A DNA stretch of 44,310 nucleotides from the NCBI GenBank assembly GCA_002396335.1, contig DGXN01000004.1, forward strand, positions 1 through 44,310, written 5' to 3'. Every line of letters starts with the position of its first letter. Position 1 is the stretch's first letter. The stretch is from Bacteroidales bacterium UBA4231 (GTDB taxonomy: Bacteria; Bacteroidota; Bacteroidia; Bacteroidales; UBA932). The notes below the pieces were generated by a model. That model was given only the letters and a program-made list of their open reading frames with translations, did no database searches and had not been told where the DNA came from. Below are positions 8,429 through 16,144 of the stretch, in pieces. The position numbers and the translations under genes are program-made.

Positions 8429-9748
8429 ATGAAAAAGTTAGCTCTCATCTTCTTCGCCGTTATGGCCGTTTTCTCCACGCAGAATGCCTCTGCCCAGCGG
8501 GGAAAGTACGGCGCCGACAGTGCAGAATGCATCAAGTACCTCTCCTATTACCAGGAGTATTACAAGCAGAAAAACTATGAATCTGCTTTGCCCAACTGGC
8601 GTAAGGCCTACGCCCTGTGCCCCGCCACGGCATCCCAGAATATGTTCATCCACGGTACCACGTTGATGACCCGCCTGTACAACCAGACCAAGGATGCCGC
8701 CGCCCGCAGCGCCATCGTGGACACCATCCTCACCCTCCAGGACCAGCGTATGACCACCTACCCCAAAAAGCGTCAGGATATCCTGAACAACAAGGGACAG
8801 TACATGATCAACTACCGTGGATCCGACGCCGCCTACATCTACAATAACCTGAACGGCATCGTGGACGAACTGGGCTCCAAGAGCAACGGAAGCCTTCTGG
8901 TGAACCTCCTGCAGTCTTCCATCGCCCTGTACCGTGAGAACCAGCTCTCGGCCGACGACGTCATCAACATGTACGACAAGGTAACCGCCAACATCGAGGG
9001 CGCCACCGCCAAGAACGCCGCCGAGGAAGAGGACAACCTCAAAGTGAAAGCCACCATCGAGAGCATTTTCGCCGACTCCAAGGTCGCTTCCTGCGAGAAC
9101 CTGATCAGCATCTTCGGCCCCCGCTTCGAAGCCGATCCGAACAATATCACCCTGGTCTCCAACATCGTGAGACTCATGAACTCCGCCGAGGACTGCGCCT
9201 CCAACGACCTGTACCTGAAGGCCGTCACTTCCATGTACAAGCTGGATCCTTCCTACCGCAGCGCCTACGCCCTGTATCGCCTGAACTCCGCCCGCGACAA
9301 CGTGGCAGACGCCGGCCGCTACCTGGAAGAGGCCATCAACTCCCCCGAGAGCGACGCTGCCACCGACGCCCAGTACTACTATGAACTGGCCCTGTTCTCC
9401 TACAAGAACGGCATGCGCGGCAAAGCGTACGAAGCTGCCCGCAAGGCCATCGAAATGGACTATGGCTATGCCGGTAAGGCTTATCTGATCGTGGGCAACC
9501 TCTGGGCCTCCGCCACCTGCGGCGACACCATCGACAAATGGGCCCGCTACTGGGTAGCCACCGACTACTATCAGAAAGCCCGCAACGCGGATCCCACCGT
9601 GGCCGACGAAGCCGGTTCCTCCATCGCCAGCGTGAGCCGCTACTTCCCGGAAGCCTCCGAGGCCTTCATGTACGACCTCACCAAAGGTCAGGGTTACACC
9701 GTATCCTGCGGCGGTATGTCCGCTTCCACGACCGTACGCGTGCAGTAA
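8429..9748 (+). CDS. exported TPR-repeat protein
   Basis: 439 residues with a signal peptide (MKKLALIFFAVMAVFSTQNASA, cleaved near QRGKYG). The mature protein is helical with TPR-like units: YLSYYQEYYKQKNYESALPNWRKAYALCP near the N-terminus, then DAQYYYELALFSYKNGMRGKAYEAARKAIEMDYGYAGKAYLIVGNLW and YYQKARNADPTVADEA near the C-terminus. It is probably periplasmic. It lies 45 bases after the outer-membrane protein gene and is followed without a gap by lptC, so the three are likely one transcription unit. It may scaffold envelope complexes; no catalytic motif is seen. Confidence 0.85.
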   Translation: MKKLALIFFAVMAVFSTQNASAQRGKYGADSAECIKYLSYYQEYYKQKNYESALPNWRKAYALCPATASQNMFIHGTTLMTRLYNQTKDAAARSAIVDTILTLQDQRMTTYPKKRQDILNNKGQYMINYRGSDAAYIYNNLNGIVDELGSKSNGSLLVNLLQSSIALYRENQLSADDVINMYDKVTANIEGATAKNAAEEEDNLKVKATIESIFADSKVASCENLISIFGPRFEADPNNITLVSNIVRLMNSAEDCASNDLYLKAVTSMYKLDPSYRSAYALYRLNSARDNVADAGRYLEEAINSPESDAATDAQYYYELALFSYKNGMRGKAYEAARKAIEMDYGYAGKAYLIVGNLWASATCGDTIDKWARYWVATDYYQKARNADPTVADEAGSSIASVSRYFPEASEAFMYDLTKGQGYTVSCGGMSASTTVRVQ

Positions 9749-10372
9749 GTGAACATCCGCATCATATTTAAGACGACGGCAACCGCACTCGCGGTTGCTT
9801 TCGTCGTATATTCGTGCAAGGGAAATCTCTCCGAGGCCGAAAAACTGGACCTGGACCGGATTCCTGTCCAGACCGTGGACGGGATGTTCTTTGTCCAGTC
9901 GGAGAACGGGCGTCTGAAAATGCGTGTGGAAGCCCCCAGGATGGAGGTTTACGAGCACGACACCCTATCCTACGATTTATTCCCCAAGGGGCTGAAAGTC
10001 TTCGGCTACAAGGAAGACGGAACCCTGGAAACCACCATCATATCGGACAAGGCCCGGCACGACAAATATCCCGGCGACAAGGAGCGCTGGTCGGCCTTCG
10101 GCAATGTCGTGATCCGGAACATCGTCAAGCAGGAGACCATGGAAACGGACACCATCTACTGGGACAACCATGCCCATGAGATCTGGACGGACTGCTATGT
10201 GAAGATGTATTCCCCCTCCGGTTTCATGCAGGGAAGTGGCATGCGTTCCGACGAAATGGCCCGCAATGCCATCCTGATGAATCCATTCGACAACGAGTTC
10301 CTCCTGGGTGCCGACAGCACCCGCGTCGTGGTGGACTCCGTCAATTTTATAGGGCCGATGTTAAAAAAATAG
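9749..10372 (+). CDS. lptC: LPS export protein LptC
   Basis: 207 residues. LptC bridges the inner-membrane LptBFG transporter to periplasmic LptA in LPS transport. The N-terminus has a hydrophobic segment ending in a lipobox-like VVYSC (Cys23), as in many Bacteroidetes homologues, in place of the single transmembrane anchor of E. coli LptC. The body is an OstA/LptA-type beta-jellyroll (FFVQSENGRLKMRVEAPRMEVY, TLETTIISDKARHDK, SAFGNVVIRN, IYWDNHAHEIWTDCYVKMYSPSGFMQGSGMRSDEM). The start codon is GTG at 9749, directly after the TAA of the TPR gene, indicating translational linkage. The C-terminus is FIGPMLKK. Confidence 0.9.
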   Translation: MNIRIIFKTTATALAVAFVVYSCKGNLSEAEKLDLDRIPVQTVDGMFFVQSENGRLKMRVEAPRMEVYEHDTLSYDLFPKGLKVFGYKEDGTLETTIISDKARHDKYPGDKERWSAFGNVVIRNIVKQETMETDTIYWDNHAHEIWTDCYVKMYSPSGFMQGSGMRSDEMARNAILMNPFDNEFLLGADSTRVVVDSVNFIGPMLKK

Positions 10373-10394
10373 TAGGTATTTAGAAGAAAATTAG

Positions 10395-10402
10395 TAATTT
10401 TG
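10395..10402 (+). promoter_or_regulatory. -7 promoter element of the ppiD-like gene
   Basis: TAATTTTG matches TAnnTTTG, 48 bases before the ATG at 10451, in the only intergenic gap of the lptC-ppiD segment. No TTTG at -33 was found. A transcription start here would give a leader of roughly 40 bases that is A-rich just before the start codon. Confidence 0.45.
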
Positions 10403-10450
10403 CATCCCTTAAGCGAAATTTTTCGGAAATATTAAAAAATACATATCAAA

Positions 10451-12538
10451 ATGGCAGCTCTCGAGACCATCAGAACTAAATTCGGCATTGGTGCATCCCT
10501 CATCATTGCCTTCGGTCTGTTACTCTTCCTTGTGAACCCGTCCGACATCATCCAGGCTATCCAGTCCACTTCCAGCAAGTACGATGTCGGCAAAATCAAC
10601 GGTAAAAAAATCTCCTACACTGACTTCGAACAGGAAGTCCATCAGTTTGCCGAGGTGAGCGAAATGCTCACAGGCTCCTCCGCTTCCAGCGAGCAGGGCC
10701 AGCGCCAGTCCCGTGAAATGGCCTGGAACAACCTGGTAGACCGCTACCTGGTCATCCCCACCATCGAGGAAGCCGGCCTCCGCGTCGGCCAGCAGGAGCA
10801 GGTGGACCTGATGATCGGCGACAAAATCTCCCCGGTCATTGCCTCTTCCGGCCTGTTCGTCAACGAGGAAGGAGCCTTCTCGGCCTCCACTGTGCGTGAT
10901 TTCATGGAGAACACCGCTTCCGACGAAAGCGGCCGCGGCATCCTCCTGCGCAACTACCTGCTGAACGCCGTTCGTTCCAACCGCTTCAGCGAGAAGTACT
11001 TCAACCTGTTCAACGCCGGTTCCTACGTGAACTCCCTTGAGCAGCAGAAAGCCATCGCCGAGAACAACACCACCGCCAGCGTGGACTTTGTCATGGTTCC
11101 CAACACCTACTTCCCGCAGGACAGCGCCATCGTCATCTCCTCCGCTGAAATCAAGAATTTCTACGACGCCCACAAGGACAACTTCCGCCAGAAAGCCACC
11201 CGTGACATCGAATACGCCGTCTTCGAGGTGAAACCCTCCGAGGAAGACATCGCCGCCCAGAATGACGAGTTCGTCTCCCTGTACGACGAGTTCGCCTCCG
11301 CCGATAACGTGCGCGCCTTCCTGCAGCGCAACAGCGACCGCCAGTGGAGCGACACCTGGTACAAGGGCGGAGACCTCCGCAGCGTCAACCGCGACGTGGA
11401 CGAGTTCGTGTCGGCCAACAACAGCGGCGTTTCTCCCATCTACAAGAGCGGAGAAACCTTCTACGCCGCCCGCATCATGGAACTGGCCAACATCCCTGAT
11501 TCCGTGTATGTGCGCCACATCATGCTCCAGGGTGCCGACGCCCGCCACACGGCCGACAGCCTCCTCGGTGTGCTGGGTAAAGGCAATTTCGCCGCCCTCG
11601 CCACCCTCTATTCGGCCGACAAGGGCAATGCCGCCGACGGCGAGCAGGGCAACCTCGGCTGGATGACCCAGAACATCATGATCCCCGGCTTCGAGTCCGT
11701 TCTCACCGCCCAGGTGGGCAAGCCTTACATCATCAACACCCAGTACGGCACCCATATCGTCGAGGTGACCAAGGCCACCAAGCCCGTTGCCAAGAAGAAG
11801 GTCGCCATCTTCGAAAAGGCCACCCTGCCCAGCAAGGAAACCTATTCCAAGATCTACAACCAGGCCAACCAGCTGGCCGTCCGCTCCGCCGGCAAGTTAG
11901 CCAACTACAAAGCCGCCTGCGACTCCACCGGCACCTACTCCCGTTCCCTCACCATCAACGAAGGTACGGACACTTACGGCAGCATCGGCCACGCCAAGGA
12001 AGTGACCCGCTGGGCCTTTGACAACAAGCCCGGAAAGGCTTCCGGCATCATCACCGTAGACAACAACTACTTCTTCGTGGTTGGCGTCAAGGCCGCCCAC
12101 AAGGAAGGTTTCGCCAATGTGGAAGAAGTTACCGACGGCATCCGCAACCAGCTCTACCGTGAAAAGTACGGCGAAAAGAAAGTCGCTGAAGTCGCCTCCC
12201 AGATTGCCGGTCTCGGCACCCTGGAAGAGATTGCCGAAAAGCTCGGCACCACGGTTTCTTCCCTCACCGACGTCACCTTCTCCACCAGCTCCGCTCCCAC
12301 GACGGAACCCGCTTTCATCGGTGCGGTAGCGTCGGCCAAGGAAGGTGTGATCAGCGGCCCTGTGGCCGGTATCATGGGCACCTACGTGTTCCAGGTGAAA
12401 GGCCGTGAGACTGGCGCCTACTACACCGAAGACGACGCCAAGGCCGCCCAGACCCGCATTGACGGCTACCACGCCCAGATGCTCGTCCCCATGATGATGG
12501 ACAAGACCGTCACCGACAACCGCGCCCGCTTCTATTAG
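10451..12538 (+). CDS. SurA/PpiD-like peptidylprolyl isomerase, membrane anchored
   Basis: 695 residues, the usual Bacteroidetes length. It catalyses prolyl cis-trans isomerisation and chaperones outer-membrane proteins in the periplasm. One N-terminal transmembrane segment (about residues 12-31, IGASLIIAFGLLLFLV) anchors it. A SurA_N-type chaperone region follows (VGKINGKKISYTDFEQEVHQF). The PpiC/parvulin rotamase domain is centred on VYVRHIMLQGADARHTAD, GNLGWMTQNIMIPGFESV and TQYGTHIVEVTKATKP, and a second parvulin-like C-terminal half follows. Bacteroides species often have a CBS-domain hemolysin-like gene between lptC and this gene; it is absent here. The gene fits the envelope-biogenesis theme of the preceding three. 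Confidence 0.9.
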   Translation: MAALETIRTKFGIGASLIIAFGLLLFLVNPSDIIQAIQSTSSKYDVGKINGKKISYTDFEQEVHQFAEVSEMLTGSSASSEQGQRQSREMAWNNLVDRYLVIPTIEEAGLRVGQQEQVDLMIGDKISPVIASSGLFVNEEGAFSASTVRDFMENTASDESGRGILLRNYLLNAVRSNRFSEKYFNLFNAGSYVNSLEQQKAIAENNTTASVDFVMVPNTYFPQDSAIVISSAEIKNFYDAHKDNFRQKATRDIEYAVFEVKPSEEDIAAQNDEFVSLYDEFASADNVRAFLQRNSDRQWSDTWYKGGDLRSVNRDVDEFVSANNSGVSPIYKSGETFYAARIMELANIPDSVYVRHIMLQGADARHTADSLLGVLGKGNFAALATLYSADKGNAADGEQGNLGWMTQNIMIPGFESVLTAQVGKPYIINTQYGTHIVEVTKATKPVAKKKVAIFEKATLPSKETYSKIYNQANQLAVRSAGKLANYKAACDSTGTYSRSLTINEGTDTYGSIGHAKEVTRWAFDNKPGKASGIITVDNNYFFVVGVKAAHKEGFANVEEVTDGIRNQLYREKYGEKKVAEVASQIAGLGTLEEIAEKLGTTVSSLTDVTFSTSSAPTTEPAFIGAVASAKEGVISGPVAGIMGTYVFQVKGRETGAYYTEDDAKAAQTRIDGYHAQMLVPMMMDKTVTDNRARFY

Positions 12539-12547
12539 TAGATCGCT

Positions 12548-13651
12548 ATGTCTCTGAAATGTGGAATAGTAGGCTTGCCCAACGTGGGTAAGTCTACTTT
12601 ATTTAACTGTATCAGCTCCGGAAAAGCCCAGAGCGCCAACTTCCCCTTCTGCACCATCGACCCTAACGTCGGCTCCACCAACGTGCCCGACAAGCGCCTC
12701 GAAGTGCTTTCCGAAATCTGCCAGCCCAAGCGCACCATCCCCGCCACCGTGGAGATCGTGGACATCGCCGGCCTGGTGAAAGGTGCCTCCAAGGGAGAGG
12801 GCTTGGGAAACCAGTTCCTCGCGAACATCCGCGAGACCGACGCCATCCTGCACGTGCTGCGCTGCTTTGACGACAGCAACATCGTCCACGTAGACGGATC
12901 TGTAGACCCGGTCCGCGACAAAGAAGTGGTGGACACCGAACTCCAGATCAAAGACCTGGAAACGGTGGAAAACCGCATCAAGAAAGTGGAGAAACAGGCC
13001 ACGACGGGCGGCGACAAAGAAGCCAAGAAACTCCTGCAGCTGCTGCTCCGTTACCGTGAAGCCCTGCTGAAAGGCCTTTCCTGCCGCACGGTAGCCCTCG
13101 AAAACGCCGAGGAGGAGCAGATGGCCAAAGACCTGTATCTGCTCACGAACAAGCCCGTTCTGTACGTTTGCAACGTAGACGAAGCGTCGGCCGCCACCGG
13201 CAACGCTTATGTGGACGCCGTCCGCGCCGCCGTCGCCTCCGAAAATGCCGAAATCCTGGTGATAGCCGCCCGTACGGAGGCCGAAATCGCCGAGATCGAG
13301 GAATACGAAGACCGCCAGATGTTCCTGGAAGAAATGGGCCTGGAAGAAAGCGGCGTCGTGCGCCTCATCCAGGGTGCCTACAAGCTCCTGGGCCTTCGCA
13401 CCTTCTTTACCGCCGGAGCCGACGAATGCCGCGCCTGGACCATCATCGCCGGAGACAAGGCCCCCCGCGCCGCCGGTGTCATCCACACCGACTTCGAACG
13501 CGGCTTCATCCGGGCCGAAGTCATCAAGTACGAGGACTTTGTCCACTACCGCACCGAAGCCGCCGTCCGCGCCGCCGGTAAAATGGGTATCGAAGGAAAA
13601 GACTACGTCGTCCAGGACGGCGATATCATGCATTTCCTCTTTAACGTTTAG
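12548..13651 (+). CDS. ychF: redox-regulated ATPase YchF (OLA1 family)
   Basis: 367 residues, full length. YchF is an Obg-family P-loop NTPase that prefers ATP and associates with ribosomes. Motifs: G1 GLPNVGKST (9-17), NFPFCTIDPNVG, switch II DIAGLVKGASKGEGLGNQFL, coiled-coil helical insertion around EKQATTGGDKEAKK, a G4-like VCNVDE, and the TGS domain at the C-terminus (GLRTFFTAGADECRAWTI, IHTDFERGFIRAEVIKYEDF, MGIEGKDYVVQDGDIMHFLFNV). It begins 9 bases after the ppiD-like stop. Its 3' flank carries an array of hairpin repeats. Confidence 0.97.
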   Translation: MSLKCGIVGLPNVGKSTLFNCISSGKAQSANFPFCTIDPNVGSTNVPDKRLEVLSEICQPKRTIPATVEIVDIAGLVKGASKGEGLGNQFLANIRETDAILHVLRCFDDSNIVHVDGSVDPVRDKEVVDTELQIKDLETVENRIKKVEKQATTGGDKEAKKLLQLLLRYREALLKGLSCRTVALENAEEEQMAKDLYLLTNKPVLYVCNVDEASAATGNAYVDAVRAAVASENAEILVIAARTEAEIAEIEEYEDRQMFLEEMGLEESGVVRLIQGAYKLLGLRTFFTAGADECRAWTIIAGDKAPRAAGVIHTDFERGFIRAEVIKYEDFVHYRTEAAVRAAGKMGIEGKDYVVQDGDIMHFLFNV

Positions 13652-13673
13652 GGTAGCTTTTCTTTTTACGCCA

Positions 13674-13860
13674 CCCGAGCACCACTGCGGCCCGCCTCGT
13701 GCTCGGGCAGGGCAAAATACGCCATCCAAGCACCAGAACGGCCCAATCCGTGCTTGGGCAGGGCAAAATACGCCATCCAAGCACCAGAACGGCCCAATCC
13801 GTGCTCGGGCAAGGCAAAATACGCCATCCAAGCACCAAAACGGCCCAATCCGTGCTCGGA
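13674..13860. repeat. array of four 51-bp hairpin repeats after ychF
   Basis: Four stem-loops recur with a 51-base period. Each has 8-9-bp arms around a 16-base loop: arms at 13674-13682/13699-13707, 13726-13733/13750-13758, 13777-13784/13801-13809 and 13828-13835/13852-13860. Stem sequences differ yet stay paired: CCCGAGCAC with GTGCTCGGG in the first, CCAAGCAC with GTGCTTGG in the second, and G-U pairing in the third and fourth. The linkers share GGCAAAATACGCCAT. Because 51 is a multiple of three, the array stays open in several frames, but no start, signal or codon pattern supports translation. The 75 bases after it hold a promoter for the next gene. Confidence 0.85.
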
Positions 13861-13902
13861 TAGATGAAAGGGACGGGACTAGTAATCTTCGGCCATTATT
13901 GT

Positions 13903-13910
13903 TAACTTTG
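13903..13910 (+). promoter_or_regulatory. -7 promoter element of the TPR regulator
   Basis: TAACTTTG matches TAnnTTTG, 25 bases upstream of the ATG at 13936. No clear -33 TTTG was seen. It marks the left boundary of the AT-rich accessory block. Confidence 0.5.
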
Positions 13911-13935
13911 TTTATAACAACGATAGAAATTAACT

Positions 13936-15594
13936 ATGAATCGCTTGGCCATTCTTATTACGGGTCTTTTGCTTTGTTTGTTGGGGTGTGAAAATCCCCG
14001 TCAAAAGCCTCTGCGGGATGTTTGGTCATACATAAAAGAACGTCCGGACAGTGCTTTGACAACCCTGGAGCAGTATTCAGTTGAAGGTTTTACTCGCCGA
14101 AAAGACAAGGCGGAGTACGCTCTTTTGAAGTCCATCGCCTTGGATAAAAACTACATAGACTTAACATCCGATTCTCTGATTCGGGTCGCGCTGGATTATT
14201 ATGATGTCCATGGCTCTCCCCGGCAGAAAATGTTCAGCTGGTTTTACCTGGCCAGGGTACAATTCAATGCCAGAGACTATAATCAAGCCATCGTCTCTCT
14301 GGAAAGGGCCGAGGATTACTTAAAGCAGTGTGATGAGCCCTATTATGAGGGACTTATTCACATGACGAAGTCGGCGATATATACAAATACACATAATAAC
14401 TCGGAAGCATTATCAGAGTCAATACTTGGAAACCAGGCCTTTGCTAAGATTGGGGAAGACAGGCAGGCAAGAATAGCGTGTCTTGAGGTGGCATTAAATT
14501 ATACAACGCTTAAGAAATATTCTCTCTCGGATTCTTGTTATTTATCTATTATTAATGATCCAGTTGCCGAGTCATCATTACGTGCTCAAAGCATGTGTTA
14601 TTATGCTCGATCTCTTGTTTTTCAAGGGAAATATGAAGAGGCTTTAACTTGGTTTAATAAGGCCCTAAGTATTAGCAATAACATGTTTAGGTTAGAGAAT
14701 GTTGGTGCATATGCATATGCTTTATATAAAAATGGAGACAATAACCTTTCGAAGGAGGTTTTTGAACAGTTAAGCAAACAACAACCAGGAAAAGTACCAT
14801 ATCTCTGGTTTCATTATTCCTATGAGTCTGATAAGGGAAACTATAAAGAAGCGTTAAAAGAGTACGAAGATCTCATTCATATTCAGGATTCTGTTGCCTT
14901 CCAGACAATGGAACAATCTATTGTTAAAACGCAAAGAGATTATTTGGGGAAGAATGCGGAAGTTCTTTCTCTGCAGAGTGAGAAACGTCGGCTGGTAATA
15001 TATTTAATCTCAGCTTGTTCTATATCATGCCTTTTCCTTCTTATAGGTATTATCATTCTTATAAAGCGACGGAGTCGCCAAAAAGAAGAATACTTGCTTG
15101 CCGCACAAGAGGAAGCAAGACACTTATTACAGCAAGCTAATGCCGATCAGGCTGCCCTGGAAGATCAGTTGTCTCTATCGAGAAGACAATTCATTTCTGC
15201 TTACAAAAAACGTTTCTCAAAAATAGCCCATCTTTCAGAAACCTATTATAAAACATCCGACCAAAAAAAGAGTCGGGAACTTGTGTATGAAGAGGTACAG
15301 TCTCTCGCAACGTTTATCAGTCAAGATGCTCATACGTATCGACAATTAGAGAGAAACGTAAACGCAAACCTTTCCAATGCCATGTCTCTTTATAGGAAAG
15401 ATTTTCCGGGTAAAGAAGAATCAGAGTATCGTTTTGTTTGCTATCTGATGGCGGGATTTCCTGCCTCTACAATTAATATGATTACGAATCTGTCGACGTC
15501 CAATATCTATGTCCGAAAAACCCGATTAATAGAGAACATAAAAGCCAGTGACTCTCCTAACAAAGACTGGATTTGTATGGTTCTTGAGGGGTAG
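13936..15594 (+). CDS. membrane-anchored TPR protein with C-terminal HTH-like segment; likely transcriptional regulator
   Basis: 552 residues. It begins with a lipobox-like LCLLGC (Cys18), so the N-terminal TPR-rich half (about 30-330: FSWFYLARVQFNARDYNQAIVSLERAEDYL, YARSLVFQGKYEEALTWFNKAL) faces the periplasm. A transmembrane segment at about 352-377 (LVIYLISACSISCLFLLIGIIILI) is followed by a basic stop-transfer and a coiled coil (EEYLLAAQEEARHLLQQANADQAALEDQ). The C-terminus contains YLMAGFPASTINMITNLSTSNIYVRKTRLIENI, resembling a divergent helix-turn-helix of the LuxR type. This architecture is common in Bacteroidetes and is read as a one-component signal transducer. It lies upstream of four envelope-protein genes, the probable targets. 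Base composition is more A+T-rich than flanking genes, suggesting transfer. Confidence 0.75.
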   Translation: MNRLAILITGLLLCLLGCENPRQKPLRDVWSYIKERPDSALTTLEQYSVEGFTRRKDKAEYALLKSIALDKNYIDLTSDSLIRVALDYYDVHGSPRQKMFSWFYLARVQFNARDYNQAIVSLERAEDYLKQCDEPYYEGLIHMTKSAIYTNTHNNSEALSESILGNQAFAKIGEDRQARIACLEVALNYTTLKKYSLSDSCYLSIINDPVAESSLRAQSMCYYARSLVFQGKYEEALTWFNKALSISNNMFRLENVGAYAYALYKNGDNNLSKEVFEQLSKQQPGKVPYLWFHYSYESDKGNYKEALKEYEDLIHIQDSVAFQTMEQSIVKTQRDYLGKNAEVLSLQSEKRRLVIYLISACSISCLFLLIGIIILIKRRSRQKEEYLLAAQEEARHLLQQANADQAALEDQLSLSRRQFISAYKKRFSKIAHLSETYYKTSDQKKSRELVYEEVQSLATFISQDAHTYRQLERNVNANLSNAMSLYRKDFPGKEESEYRFVCYLMAGFPASTINMITNLSTSNIYVRKTRLIENIKASDSPNKDWICMVLEG

Positions 15595-15736
15595 TGCCGT
15601 ATTGTAAGATTCTTAACCTATTTATTTTTAGCGAAACCTGTAAATGATTGGAAATTAGAAAATTTAAGGGGAGGTTGTTGTTAGGTGTGTAAGATAAAAA
15701 CCCAAAGTATTTTCGATTGAGAAGAAAAAAGGCTCA

Positions 15737-15744
15737 TAACTTTG
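15737..15744 (+). promoter_or_regulatory. -7 promoter element of the accessory envelope genes
   Basis: TAACTTTG matches TAnnTTTG, 21 bases before the ATG at 15766. A loose TTTC at 15711 sits near the -33 position. A short hairpin, ATGCA (15746-15750) with TGCAT (15757-15761), lies in the short leader. This promoter would serve the genes to 18777. Confidence 0.5.
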
Positions 15745-15765
15745 CATGCAATAAAATGCATTATT

Positions 15766-16142
15766 ATGAAGCCAAAACAACTAGTAATCTTAATCGGAAC
15801 ACTCCTTCTGTCTGTTCCCGCTTTTTCTCAATCAGAAGAGAAAACCCCCATTATTATTTCTTCGGAAATGCCTAATAGGCCCATAGTTAATCGTGCCCCA
15901 ATGCTATCTCTCGTTTCCGGTTACATTGACACAACCCTTAACCTTGCGGTTATTGATTTTACGTGCAATATCGGCGAGGTGACAATTCGTTTTGAGCATC
16001 TTGAAAGCGGTTACACTCTACAGGAGATTATTGTCGGAACAGGAACCGTACTGATTCCTTTTGCTTGCGCAGAGGGACTTTGGTCTATAACATAACACTT
16101 GAAAACGAGTCTACAATAGTCGGACAATTTGAAATTGAATAA
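15766..16142 (+). pseudogene. DUF3244-like exported protein, apparently frameshifted
   Basis: The open frame runs from ATG 15766 to a stop at 16093-16095 (109 aa) and starts with a signal peptide (MKPKQLVILIGTLLLSVPAFSQS). The body resembles the small DUF3244 beta-sandwich family (SGYIDTTLNLAVIDFTCNIGEVTIRFEHLESG). At about 16075-16085 the expected C-terminal strand continues in the -1 frame: YNITLENESTIVGQFEIE, stopping at 16140-16142, two bases before the next gene's ATG. The current stop leaves the protein without this conserved last hairpin. A natural frameshift mutation, a sequencing or assembly error, or programmed frameshifting are all possible; no classical slippery heptamer was seen. 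An in-frame TTG upstream of the ATG was rejected because it lies in the promoter. Confidence 0.6.
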
Positions 16143-16144
16143 AT

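Noticed and set aside
13641..13848. Small minus-strand proteins with a 17-residue repeat
   Set aside because: They are translations of the 51-bp hairpin array, which stays open because 51 is divisible by three.
15766..16142. Programmed -1 frameshifting as the explanation for the split DUF3244-like frame
   Set aside because: No X-XXY-YYZ slippery heptamer or convincing downstream stem was found; a mutation or sequence error is simpler.
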